Below are positions 17,072-27,325 of a DNA stretch of 64,000 nucleotides, piece after piece (the stretch's first letter is position 1; the number at the start of each line of letters is the position of its first letter). Below the pieces are notes generated by a model. It did no database searches. It worked only from the letters and a program-made list of their open reading frames with translations, and was not told the origin of the DNA. The position numbers and the translations under genes are program-made. Location: NCBI GenBank assembly GCA_025363475.1, contig JANYDS010000084.1:1-64000 (forward strand). Direction: 5' to 3'. The DNA comes from Terriglobia bacterium (GTDB taxonomy: Bacteria; Acidobacteriota; Terriglobia; Bryobacterales; Bryobacteraceae).

Positions 17072-17626
17072 TTATTCGATCCGGCGGGCGAAATCGAGCA
17101 CGCAGATAAAACGGTATACGCTTTGGTGTGGCCGGACGGCAACACCTACAAAAGCCAGAGTGGGGTCGAGAATATTGCGCCGGTGGCCCCGATCGGCGAT
17201 GCCTTCATCGATGAGTAAATCCAGTACGATCAGTAAAGCGTCGTTCCGGCCGCAGGAGATGTTTTCGGCTATGGAGCCATCCCAGTTGCCGTGCCGCTCG
17301 ATGCGCTGCCGCAGGGTAGAGCCGTTGCGTCCCACGTGGCCTGTTATGCCTGCGCGGCCTGTGTCTTCCGCGTGGTCGGCAGAGGATTCCGTCAGGGCTG
17401 TGGCTTTTTGCAGGGGAGCGATTTGGGGCGTGCGCTGCAGTTCGCGGTAGCATTCTTCGGCCTCCGGACTTTCTTTGCGTCGGTTTCGCAGGTAATTTTC
17501 GGCAAAGCGGAAGGGTTGGGTTCGGGCTTCGTTTATTAGGTCCACTACTTCGTTTTGGATTTGGATTTGGTTTGGTGTTTGGGCTTGCAGTGCTATTAGG
17601 GCGCAAAAAAACAGCAGGCAGCACAT
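17072..17626 (-). CDS. Secreted CAP (SCP/PR1) domain protein
   Basis: 184 residues with a short signal peptide (CCLLFFCALIALQAQ). The CAP fold is indicated by LINEARTQPFRFAENYL at the start, SSADHAEDTGRAGITGHVGRNGST in the middle, AENISCG, and a final DRGHRRNILDPTLAFVGVAV. The two His and two acidic residues of the canonical cavity (H in ADHAE, E in AENI, H in GHRRN) are present. Bacterial CAP proteins are extracellular with poorly known function. It converges on the PDGHPDLQGVW gene with zero spacing. Confidence 0.88.
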   Translation of the reverse strand: MCCLLFFCALIALQAQTPNQIQIQNEVVDLINEARTQPFRFAENYLRNRRKESPEAEECYRELQRTPQIAPLQKATALTESSADHAEDTGRAGITGHVGRNGSTLRQRIERHGNWDGSIAENISCGRNDALLIVLDLLIDEGIADRGHRRNILDPTLAFVGVAVRPHQSVYRFICVLDFARRIE

Positions 17627-17670
17627 ACCTTTATTGTAGTTTGGCCGGACGGGGGCCGCTCCCCGGTGGG

Positions 17671-18309
17671 TTATGGGCGGGTTCGGAGCAGGGCGCTGGC
17701 TCCGTTCCAGACGATTTGCACTCCGATGCAGACCAGGATGAATGACGAGAGGCGCATGATTACGTTCATGGCGGTTTCACCCAGTGCGCGAGCGATTCGT
17801 TCGGCGAACCTGTAGCTCAAGTAGACGCTGATGGCGATCACCATGGAACCGATCACAGCAGCGAGTACGTTGCCCTGGGTGCGGTTGGCTCCGAGCGTGA
17901 TTGCTACCGAGATTGCTCCCGGCCCTACTGTGAGCGGTAGCGTAAGCGGGTAAAAGGCCCGCTGGGAAGCCTCGGCGGCGCTGATTTGAGTGCGAGGAAC
18001 ACCTTCATCCGCGCTGCGGTGGAGCAGGGTCCAGCCGGTAGCGAGAACGACCATACCTCCGCCCACCTGGACTACGGGCAGGGAGATGCCGAAAAACGCC
18101 AGGATGTAAGTGCCGATGAAAATGGAGACCAGCAACAGGATGAAACTGCTGGTGGCGATTTTGCGGGCCAGCAGGGCGCGGGAGTCACTGGAAACGTCGC
18201 GCGTGAGGGTGAGAAATATGGGAGCTGTGCTCAGTGGACTGACGATGGGGAAGAGAGCGCCGACGATCAGGAGCACTTCCCGTATAATTTCGTCCAGTTC
18301 ACGGGGCAT
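17671..18309 (-). CDS. MarC family integral membrane protein
   Basis: 212 residues from MPRELDEIIREV; a longer frame to 18366 would overlap the divergent gene and is not preferred. Six hydrophobic segments are visible, with the family's FPIVSPLSTAPIFL near residue 20 and LTLPLTVGPGAISVAITLGAN near residue 120. MarC proteins are inner-membrane proteins of unknown transport function; the old link to multiple antibiotic resistance has not held up. The start lies 56 bases from the divergent metallo-beta-lactamase gene. Confidence 0.9.
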   Translation of the reverse strand: MPRELDEIIREVLLIVGALFPIVSPLSTAPIFLTLTRDVSSDSRALLARKIATSSFILLLVSIFIGTYILAFFGISLPVVQVGGGMVVLATGWTLLHRSADEGVPRTQISAAEASQRAFYPLTLPLTVGPGAISVAITLGANRTQGNVLAAVIGSMVIAISVYLSYRFAERIARALGETAMNVIMRLSSFILVCIGVQIVWNGASALLRTRP

Positions 18310-18365
18310 GCTTTCAGCATAGTCGCACGCGATGGCGGATACAGATGTCAGACAATGGAGGGGCA

Positions 18366-19222
18366 ATGATTTTTCGGATACTTCTGATCGCTGTAACTAC
18401 CCTTTTCGCCCAACAGGTGCGAAGTCTTGACTCTCCGGAGTGGAGCAAGCCTTTTCCGCCGTTACGGATCATTGGCAACGTCTATTACGTAGGGACCTGG
18501 GACCTGGCTTGTTACCTGATCACTACCCCGCAGGGGAACATTCTCATCAATACGGGGCTGGCGGATTCGGCTCCGCAGATTCTGGCAAATGTGGAAACGC
18601 TTGGGTTTAAGCTCTCTGACACGAAGATTCTGCTGGCTACGCATGCTCATTGGGATCATGTCTCTGCGATGGCTGAAATTAAGCACATGACCGGGGCGCG
18701 GCTGCTGGCTGTTGACGCGGAAACCACGCTGCTTGAAAGCGGCGGGAAAACCGATTTCCGCTGGGGTGCTGACAGTTCGGCCTGGTATGCGCCGGTGAAG
18801 GTGGATGAGCGGCTGAAAGACCAGCAGAAAGTCACTTTTGGCGGGATGGAAATTACAGTTTTGATGCATTCCGGGCATACGAAGGGCGCGGCCAGTTATG
18901 CGTTCACCGTTAAGGACGGGGGCAAGGATTATTCGGTGCTGATCGCCAACATGGGGAGCATCAATCCAGGCGTCACGCTGCTCAACAACGCCAATTATTC
19001 GAATATCGCGGCCGATTATGCACATACGTTCGAAGCGCAGAAGGCGCTGCATCCGCAGATCTGGCTGCCCTCGCATGCTTCGCAGTTTGGACTCCATGAC
19101 AAGTACAAACCGGGCGATCCGTATCTGCCGGCGCGTTTTGTGGACCCGGATGGGTACCAGAAAGCGGTGCGGCAGCTGGAATCTGTCTATTTGAAACAGC
19201 TGGAGCAGGAACGTTCCAAGAA

Positions 19223-19226
<4 letters not shown>
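18366..19226 (+). CDS. Subclass B3 metallo-beta-lactamase
   Basis: 286 residues. ATG 18366 is chosen because GGAGGGG lies four bases upstream; a second ATG at 18345 has no such site. A short signal peptide (IFRILLIAVTTLFAQ) directs export. The zinc ligands are all present: His93-x-His95-x-Asp97-His98 in ATHAHWDHV, His171 in HSGHTKGA and His237 in SHASQFGLHDK. The last block and the single Zn2 Asp/His/His set are typical of B3 rather than B1 or B2 enzymes. Environmental B3 proteins hydrolyse penicillins, cephalosporins and carbapenems, but the activity of this one is untested. A GNAT gene overlaps its stop. Confidence 0.9.
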
Positions 19227-21126
<1,900 letters not shown>

Positions 21127-21127
21127 C

Positions 21128-21463
21128 GTGCACATTTTTAACGTCATTCCTCTACTCTGGCTGCAATCCGCACCCAATCAGATTGTGCTCTTCGCGCCGT
21201 ATATTCTGATCGGTGTTGTTTTCTATTTTCTGCTGTTTATGCCTATGCAGAGGCAGAAGAAGAAGCTGGCGCAGATGCTGGCGGAACTGAAGAGCGGGGA
21301 CGTTGTGATTACGTCGGGTGGCATCACCGGCATGATTACGGCGGTGGATAGTGACACAATAGTGCTCAGAGTCAAACCGGACAACGTGAAACTTCAGTTT
21401 GCGCGTTCGGCGGTGAGTACGCTGGTATCAGCTGAAACCGGTAAAGCAGAAATCTCCAAGTAA
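21128..21463 (+). CDS. yajC: Preprotein translocase subunit YajC
   Basis: 111 residues from a GTG start. One transmembrane helix (PYILIGVVFYFLLFMPM) is followed by QRQKKKLAQMLAELKSGDVVITSGGITGMI, the defining YajC block. YajC associates with SecDF in the inner membrane and is not essential. It is one base after tgt and just before secD, the classical tgt-yajC-secD-secF order. Confidence 0.95.
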   Translation: MHIFNVIPLLWLQSAPNQIVLFAPYILIGVVFYFLLFMPMQRQKKKLAQMLAELKSGDVVITSGGITGMITAVDSDTIVLRVKPDNVKLQFARSAVSTLVSAETGKAEISK

Positions 21464-21515
21464 ACGACTCGTATAGACTAGCGCTGGGCAATCTCGCAAT
21501 AAGGCAAACATTCGT

Positions 21516-23144
21516 ATGCAACGGAACCTGATGGTAAAAGTGATCGTGATTCTGGCGATCGTACTCGCATGTGTATTCGGGATTATCGGATTTCCCCGGT
21601 CCCTCGATCAGCTTAAGGCCAATGTTTCACACAACATTCGCCTGGGTCTGGATTTGAAGGGCGGCAGCCATCTGGTGCTGCAGGTACAGGTGCAGGACGC
21701 GGCACGGACGCAGGCAGACCAGTTGATTGAATCACTGCGCGAAGGTGCGCGGGTGGCCAACATCATCGTGGAGGGATATGACCGGAACGATCCCCGGACT
21801 CTTGCCGATACCAATACGATTCAAGTGAACGTTCATGGAGTTGATCAGGCGAAGACGCAGGCGTTTCGTGCCCTGGTCGCCGATAAGTATCCTGACTGGC
21901 TGCTGACGCCGGTGAACGCGGCTGATTACCGTCTTAATATGAAGCCGAGTGCGCTCATTGAACTGAAACGGAACACGGTTACGCAGGAACGGGAAACCAT
22001 TGAACGGCGTGTGAACGCGCTCGGCCTTACCGAGCCCACGGTGCAGGACCACGGAGCGCCGGAAACACAGTCGGAAATTCTGGTGGAACTGCCGGGTGTG
22101 GATGATCCGGCCCGCGTGAAAGATCTGATCGGAACCACGGCGCAACTCAAGATTGTCGAAGTCAAGAATGAAGGCCCGTGGAAGAGCAAAGAAGAAGCGC
22201 TGGGTGCGAAGGGCGGAATTCTGCCGATTGGTACGGAAGTGCTGAACTGGCCGGCGAGCGCGAACAACGGTTCAGGCGGCTGGTATCTGGTATCCCGGTC
22301 TCCGGTGATCACTGGCCAGGACATGCGCAGTGCCCGTGCCGCGACTGATTCGGATTCGCCGGGTCGCTGGGAATGCTCGTTTACGCTGTCGCAGGACGGG
22401 GCGCGCCGCTTTGAGAAATTCACGGGTGCCAATATCGGCAACCGGCTGGGTGTGATTCTGGACGAACAGATTCGCAGCGTTGCCACGATTCAGAGTGCCA
22501 TCAGCGACTCGGGTCGCATTAACGGTCTGTCTACGGAGCAGGAAGCTTCTGATCTATCGCTGGTTTTGCGCACGGGCGCCCTGCCTGCCGGTATCCGGTA
22601 TTTGCAGGAACGGACGATCGGGCCGTCCCTTGGTGCTGATTCGATCCGCGAAGGGCTTTATGCCGGTGTGGCAGGCCTGATTGCGGTGATTCTGGCGATG
22701 CTGGTTTATTACAAGAAGGCGGGCATCAACGCGGTGCTGGCGCTGCTGCTGAATACGATTCTGCTGATTGCGGCACTGTCTTACTTTGGTGCGACGCTGA
22801 CGCTGCCGGGCATCGCGGGTGTGATTTTGACGATTGGTATGGCGGTGGATTCGAACGTGCTGATTTTCGAGCGCATTCGGGAAGAGCTGCGGGCAGGGAA
22901 GTCCATTCCCGCCGCGGTGGATGCCGGGTTTGGAAAAGCCTGGTGGACGATAGTTGATACTCACGTGACCACGATCGTCTCGTGTCTGTTCCTGTTCCTG
23001 TTCGGGACTGGGCCGGTACGCGGCTTTGCGGTGACGCTGGTGATCGGTTTGCTGGCGAATGTGTTTACCGCTGTGTTCGTTTCGAAGGTGATCTTCGACT
23101 GGGAACTCGGTGGCCGCAAGCAGATTACCGCACTGAGCATCTAA
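21516..23144 (+). CDS. secD: Protein translocase subunit SecD
   Basis: 542 residues with an AAGG-type ribosome site. One N-terminal helix, then GLDLKGGSHLVLQVQ, the long P1 periplasmic domain (about residues 60-370), and five C-terminal helices with LTIGMAVDSNVLIFERIREEL. SecDF uses the proton motive force to pull preproteins through SecYEG on the periplasmic side. Length and motifs are complete. Between secD and secF there is a 133-base gap that contains a small ORF rather than the usual tight junction. Confidence 0.96.
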   Translation: MQRNLMVKVIVILAIVLACVFGIIGFPRSLDQLKANVSHNIRLGLDLKGGSHLVLQVQVQDAARTQADQLIESLREGARVANIIVEGYDRNDPRTLADTNTIQVNVHGVDQAKTQAFRALVADKYPDWLLTPVNAADYRLNMKPSALIELKRNTVTQERETIERRVNALGLTEPTVQDHGAPETQSEILVELPGVDDPARVKDLIGTTAQLKIVEVKNEGPWKSKEEALGAKGGILPIGTEVLNWPASANNGSGGWYLVSRSPVITGQDMRSARAATDSDSPGRWECSFTLSQDGARRFEKFTGANIGNRLGVILDEQIRSVATIQSAISDSGRINGLSTEQEASDLSLVLRTGALPAGIRYLQERTIGPSLGADSIREGLYAGVAGLIAVILAMLVYYKKAGINAVLALLLNTILLIAALSYFGATLTLPGIAGVILTIGMAVDSNVLIFERIREELRAGKSIPAAVDAGFGKAWWTIVDTHVTTIVSCLFLFLFGTGPVRGFAVTLVIGLLANVFTAVFVSKVIFDWELGGRKQITALSI

Positions 23145-23154
23145 GGCTGATTGA

Positions 23155-23274
23155 ATGAAAGAAAACTTTCAGCACGCGGGGAACGGAATTCTTACTTTGA
23201 CCGGGAACATTTTGTCAGCGGGTGGTGTCATACTCGTGGGCACGGTTCGACCCGGGACGTTGGGCGGGCAGTGA
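23155..23274 (+). CDS. Candidate 39-residue small protein between secD and secF
   Basis: An ATG-initiated frame of 39 codons (MKENFQHAGNGILTLTG...) ends three bases before the secF ATG. The central part (GILTLTGNILSAGGVILVG) is hydrophobic enough for one membrane segment; the C-terminus is Gly/Arg-rich (RPGTLGGQ). An AAGG lies about 10 bases upstream, a weak ribosome site. It is on the same strand and fills almost exactly the secD-secF gap. I recognise no family. It could be a Sec accessory peptide, an upstream ORF that tunes secF translation, or chance. Confidence 0.4.
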   Translation: MKENFQHAGNGILTLTGNILSAGGVILVGTVRPGTLGGQ

Positions 23275-23277
23275 TCG

Positions 23278-24522
23278 ATGGAATTATTTAAACAAACAAA
23301 TTTTGATTTTCTTGGCAGGAAGTGGCCATTCATTATTGCTTCGCTGGTGTTGACCGCGGTCGGCCTGGTGAGTCTTGCGGTGAAGGGCGGGCCGAGATAC
23401 GGTATTGAATTCAAGGGCGGAATGTTGATGACTGTGAAGTTCCAGTCCGCGCCGCCGGTGGAAAAAGTACGGTCGGTGCTGACGGCGGCGCTGGCGAACG
23501 CGCCTACGGTGGAAACATTTGAGAGCGGTTCGAACGAGATTCAGATTGGCACCGAAGGTGCTGATGACGTGACTCTGGCGAAGAACCGGCAACTGGTGCT
23601 GGATACTCTGGCGAAATCATTCGGCCAGCCGGGTAATGGCAAGCTTGATTTGAACAATACCAGTGCAGGGCAGCTGGCAGACCGTATGCGTGATCCTTTG
23701 CAGAAGGCCGGGACCTCGTTGTCTGATCCGCAAGTGAATGATCTGGCGGCGGCGATTGTCGGCTGGAGGAATCAGCATGGCGGGCTGTTGTCGGGCCTGG
23801 GTGAGTTGAACGCGGTGGCCGGGGTTACGCCTCAGGTGCAGGGAATTCTGGCGCAGGAGACGTATCTTGCTCCTTATACGGCGGCCCGGGACATAGAGAT
23901 TGTTGGTCCGAAGGTGGGCGCGGAATTGCGATCGCAGGCGATCAATGCGACTCTACTGGCGCTGGCAGGAATGCTGGTTTATATCTGGTTCCGGTTTGAG
24001 TGGATTTACGGTGTGGCCGCTGTAGTCGCGGTTTTCCATGACACGATTATTACGATCGGACTTTTTTCACTGCTGAACAAAGAAATAAGTTTGACAGTTA
24101 TTGCGGCGCTGCTCACTTTAGTGGGATACTCCATGAACGACACGATTGTTATCTTCGATCGTATCCGCGAGAATCTGCACCTGAATCGCAGGGAGCGGCT
24201 GACTGATGTGATTAACAGGAGCGTCAACCAGACGCTGAGCCGGACCGTGATGACTTCCGGCCTGACCTTCCTGACAGTTATTGCTTTGTTCCTTTTCGGC
24301 GGTCCGGTGCTGCATGGCTTCTCTCTGGCTCTGGTGCTGGGAATTCTGGTGGGAACTTACTCTTCGGTGTTTGTGGCCAGTCCGATTGTTGTCTTCTGGC
24401 AGAATTTCATGGATGATCGTCGGAAGACGGCGGGTCCGGCCGCAGTAGCGGCGGCCAATGCGCCGAAGGCCGTTAGTGCCAAGCCGATGGCCGCAAAGGG
24501 TTCGGTTAAAGCGGCCAAGTAA
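23278..24522 (+). CDS. secF: Protein translocase subunit SecF with an inserted HhH-like domain
   Basis: 414 residues, longer than typical SecF (about 300-325). Standard parts are present: N-terminal helix, YGIEFKGGMLM, VGPKVGAELR before helix 2, and SMNDTIVIFDRIRENL with the last five helices. The extra length is mainly residues ~118-198 in the first periplasmic domain. It begins KLDLNNTSAGQLADRM and ends AAAIVGWRNQHGG plus SGLGELNAVAGVTP, which resembles the helix-hairpin-helix repeats of GspK/ComEA-like proteins. The C-terminus is an Ala/Lys-rich tail. Confidence 0.93.
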   Translation: MELFKQTNFDFLGRKWPFIIASLVLTAVGLVSLAVKGGPRYGIEFKGGMLMTVKFQSAPPVEKVRSVLTAALANAPTVETFESGSNEIQIGTEGADDVTLAKNRQLVLDTLAKSFGQPGNGKLDLNNTSAGQLADRMRDPLQKAGTSLSDPQVNDLAAAIVGWRNQHGGLLSGLGELNAVAGVTPQVQGILAQETYLAPYTAARDIEIVGPKVGAELRSQAINATLLALAGMLVYIWFRFEWIYGVAAVVAVFHDTIITIGLFSLLNKEISLTVIAALLTLVGYSMNDTIVIFDRIRENLHLNRRERLTDVINRSVNQTLSRTVMTSGLTFLTVIALFLFGGPVLHGFSLALVLGILVGTYSSVFVASPIVVFWQNFMDDRRKTAGPAAVAAANAPKAVSAKPMAAKGSVKAAK

Positions 24523-24676
24523 GCCGGTATTTTGGAGCGGTTGGGTTGCGCGGTAAGAATTTTCAAATTCAGTACTAACATGACCTCCGGAAATCGGATA
24601 TCATGGGCAGCGCGGCACCGGGTTCACCTGGTGGTTGTGCTGGGCGATCAGAGTTTTTTTGGATTGAAAGGGAACT

Positions 24677-25414
24677 ATGTTTGAGCAAACTTTCGTCGAT
24701 GGTGTCGGTCAGACCAAGCGGCCTTACACGATCCTTCTTTCGCTCGCGATTCAGGTCGTGGGAATCGTGGTGCTTGTTATTATTCCCCTGATCTACTTCG
24801 AGGCTTTGCCTGCGGCGCAGATGTCGGCGATGTTTGTTGCCCCGCCGCCGCCGCCTCCGCCGCCTCCTCCTCCGCCACCTCAGGCGGTGAAGGTGGTTAA
24901 GGTCGCGCCCAAGCAGTTTGACATGGGTAAGCTGACGGCCCCGAAGAGCGTGCCGAAAGAGGTTAAGATGATCGTGGAATCGGAAGAGCCGCCATCAGCA
25001 GCGGGCGTCGTGGGCGGAATGCCCGGCGGCCTAAGCGGTGGCGTCCTGGGTGGCATTCTGGGCGGCTTGCCTACGGCGGCACCTCCTCCTCCTCCTCCTC
25101 CGGTGAAGCCCAAGGCTCCGCTGGCGCCGGTGCGGGTGGGTGGTAACGTGCAGCAGGCGAACCTTCTCAAGCAGCCGAAGCCGATGTATCCTCCGCTGGC
25201 CAAGGCGGCACGCGTTCAGGGGGTTGTGAAGTTTGAAGCCAAGATCGCGAAGGATGGCACGATTCAGGATTTGAAACTGGTAAGTGGTCCCCCTCTTCTG
25301 GTACAGGCGGCGATGCAGGCCGTGCAGCAGTGGGTCTACAAACCAACGCTTCTTAACGGTGAACCCGTGGAAGTGCTCACGACAATCGACGTGAACTTTA
25401 CTCTTAGCCAGTAG
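24677..25414 (+). CDS. tonB: Energy transducer TonB
   Basis: 245 residues with one N-terminal transmembrane helix (ILLSLAIQVVGIVVLVIIPLIYF), a periplasmic proline-rich spacer with 13 consecutive Pro and a second Pro run, a Gly-rich repeat (GGVLGGILGGL), and a C-terminal TonB domain (PMYPPLAKAARVQGVVKFEAKI ... VQQWVYKPTLLNGEPVEV). TonB carries proton-motive energy from ExbBD to outer-membrane receptors. It heads an exbB-exbD-exbD-TPR cluster. The Pro codons form CCG/CCT microsatellites that could slip. Confidence 0.94.
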   Translation: MFEQTFVDGVGQTKRPYTILLSLAIQVVGIVVLVIIPLIYFEALPAAQMSAMFVAPPPPPPPPPPPPPQAVKVVKVAPKQFDMGKLTAPKSVPKEVKMIVESEEPPSAAGVVGGMPGGLSGGVLGGILGGLPTAAPPPPPPPVKPKAPLAPVRVGGNVQQANLLKQPKPMYPPLAKAARVQGVVKFEAKIAKDGTIQDLKLVSGPPLLVQAAMQAVQQWVYKPTLLNGEPVEVLTTIDVNFTLSQ

Positions 25415-25482
25415 TTCAGGCCCAGGGTGAGATTTCGCCGAAGGTAATTCTTTTAAATCAACTCGCAGGAGATTAAGAAAAG

Positions 25483-26217
25483 ATGCTTTTACAGATGCAG
25501 GTTCGGGCGTTCATGTTGTTGCAGGAAGCCCCAGGTTGGGATGTCGGTCACCTCTGGTCACAGATGGGTGGACTGGCCAAGGCCGTCGTCATCGTCATGT
25601 TCTTCATGTCGGCATGGTCAATCGGCGTTATGATTGATCGCGTACTGGCATTCAATGCTGCGCGGAAACAGAGCCGCGCGTTTGCTCCGGCAGTCGCCGG
25701 GGCGTTACGGGAAGGCAAGCTGGATGAAGCTATCAAGATTGCTGACCGTTTCAAGAAGAGCCACCTTGCCAAGGTAGTAGTAGCCGGTTTGCAGGAATTC
25801 TCAGCGCACCAGAATAGTGCAGAAATTTCGGGTGAAGAGATTGAAGCATCGAAGCGTGCCCTCGAACGTTCGGAAGCAATCGTTCATGCTGAGTTGAAGC
25901 GTGGCGTGAGCGCCCTTGCGACCATTGGTTCCACGGCACCGTTCGTCGGTCTGTTCGGAACGGTGGTCGGTATCATCAACGCCTTTAAGACGATGGCATC
26001 GCAGAAGACGCCCGGTATTGGCGCGATCGCCGGTGGTATCTCGGAAGCGCTTGTGACCACTGCGCTCGGCCTGTTCGTGGCCGTTCCCGCAGTCTGGATG
26101 TTCAACTATTTCACGGGCCGTTGTGATGCCTTTGACGTAGAAATGGGCAACTCCAGTTCGGAACTGCTCGACTACTTCCTGAAGCGCAGCCAGATGCGTG
26201 CCAGCGCACGCAAGTAG
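25483..26217 (+). CDS. exbB: MotA/TolQ/ExbB proton channel protein
   Basis: 244 residues with an AGGAGAT site upstream. Three helices are visible: KAVVIVMFFMSAWSIGVMI near residue 30, then LATIGSTAPFVGLFGTVVGIINAFKTM and the region GIGAIAGGISEALVTTALGLFVAVPAVWMFNYF, the highly conserved proton-channel pair. ExbB forms the pentameric stator of the TonB motor. The short N-terminal leader before helix 1 is the ExbB/TolQ arrangement. It lies between tonB and the first exbD. Confidence 0.94.
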   Translation: MLLQMQVRAFMLLQEAPGWDVGHLWSQMGGLAKAVVIVMFFMSAWSIGVMIDRVLAFNAARKQSRAFAPAVAGALREGKLDEAIKIADRFKKSHLAKVVVAGLQEFSAHQNSAEISGEEIEASKRALERSEAIVHAELKRGVSALATIGSTAPFVGLFGTVVGIINAFKTMASQKTPGIGAIAGGISEALVTTALGLFVAVPAVWMFNYFTGRCDAFDVEMGNSSSELLDYFLKRSQMRASARK

Positions 26218-26274
26218 CAAGTCGTTCTGAAGTCAGGCATTTTCTCAAGCGCCAAGCGAGTTGACGGGACTTAT

Positions 26275-26304
26275 CTGCGGCTGGCTCGATGGAGCCAGCC
26301 GCAG
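26275..26304 (+). promoter_or_regulatory. Strong intercistronic hairpin between exbB and exbD
   Basis: CTGCGGCTGGCT at 26275-26286 is perfectly complementary to AGCCAGCCGCAG at 26293-26304, with a 6-base loop. A T-tract does not follow, so it is not a classical intrinsic terminator. It could stabilise upstream exbB message or reduce read-through into exbD, helping set the unequal ExbB:ExbD ratio. That role is inference. Confidence 0.55.
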
Positions 26305-26351
26305 GGAGTTTCGCAACATACCCTGATAGAACGCGAACAGGAGACACCCCA

Positions 26352-26798
26352 GTGAAACTGAAAAAAGCCCCACCGCCGGTATCGGACATCAACGTGACGC
26401 CCATGGTTGACGTGATGCTGGTCGTTCTGATCATTTTCATGGTCATTACGCCCATGCTCAACAAGGGCGCGAATGTGACCCTTGCGAATGCGCGCAATCC
26501 CATCGTCATGTCAGATGCAGACAAGGAAGATTCCGTCATTGTTGCGGTTACACGCGACGGACAGGTCTACCTCAGCCCTGGACTGCAGAAAGTAAACCCG
26601 GAAGATCTCTCCCTGAAGGTTCAGGAATTGTTGAAAGACCGGCCCTCGAAGATGGTCTATATCCGGGCCGATGCGCGGTCGAAGTACGAACGGGTTGAAG
26701 ATGTTATCGACAATTTGCGGGCGGGCGGCGTTGATGATGTCGGTTTGTTGACCGAACAGATCATGGACAATGTTATGCCCAGCAAACCGAAGACCTAG
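26352..26798 (+). CDS. exbD: Biopolymer transporter ExbD/TolR (first copy)
   Basis: 148 residues from the GTG at 26352, which follows an AGGAG site; a longer frame to 26289 overlaps the hairpin. KAPPPVSDINVTPMVDVMLVVLIIFMVITPML is the ExbD membrane helix with the essential Asp (MVDVM). The periplasmic domain ends in a DDVGLLTEQIMDN-like segment typical of ExbD/TolR. It is followed by a second, different exbD. Confidence 0.93.
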   Translation: MKLKKAPPPVSDINVTPMVDVMLVVLIIFMVITPMLNKGANVTLANARNPIVMSDADKEDSVIVAVTRDGQVYLSPGLQKVNPEDLSLKVQELLKDRPSKMVYIRADARSKYERVEDVIDNLRAGGVDDVGLLTEQIMDNVMPSKPKT

Positions 26799-26899
26799 TC
26801 AGGCAGGCAGCAAAGTTCCAGCGTAGCGGCGTGAGGTAACTCCGTCGGCATTTAAGTCACGTTGAATCAGAATCTACTTAACTTTAAGGAGCAATTTTT

Positions 26900-27325
26900 A
26901 TGGCAATGGCCGTTGGATCCGGTGGTGGTCCGCAGTCCAATATCAACATGACTCCCATGATTGATATTCTGCTCGTGCTGCTGATTATCTTCATGGCGAT
27001 TTCGCCGGTCTCTCCTCACGGGCTGGATACGCTGGCGCCGCAACCGCCGCCGCCGAATCAACCGCAGAACCAGGATAATGATCGCACCGTTGTCATTGTG
27101 CTGGACAATCAGGGCAACGTGAAGCTCAATCAGAACGAAGCGACATGGGATACCCTGAACGATCGCCTGATCGACATTTTCAAGAGCCGCGCAGAAAAGG
27201 TTGTCTTCGTAAAGGGCGACAAAGATCTTGAGTTTCAGGTTGTAGCCCGGGCAATCGACATCGCTCACGGAGCCGGAATCGATAAAGTCGGTCTGATGAC
27301 TCCGAAAGTAGAGGAAGGCAAGTAA
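26900..27325 (+). CDS. exbD: Biopolymer transporter ExbD/TolR (second copy)
   Basis: 141 residues with a TTAAGGAGC site nine bases upstream. NINMTPMIDILLVLLIIFMAI carries the essential Asp. The periplasmic part begins with an unusual PQPPPPNQPQNQDND linker, absent from the first copy, and ends DIAHGAGIDKVGLMTPK. Two ExbD paralogues in tandem occur in several TonB systems, where they may form a heterodimer within the ExbB pentamer. The next gene starts at its stop (TAATG). Confidence 0.93.
   Translation: MAMAVGSGGGPQSNINMTPMIDILLVLLIIFMAISPVSPHGLDTLAPQPPPPNQPQNQDNDRTVVIVLDNQGNVKLNQNEATWDTLNDRLIDIFKSRAEKVVFVKGDKDLEFQVVARAIDIAHGAGIDKVGLMTPKVEEGK

Noticed and set aside
24840-24890. CCG/CCT tandem repeat in tonB considered as a mobile or regulatory repeat
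   Set aside because: It encodes the ordinary polyproline spacer of TonB and needs no other explanation.
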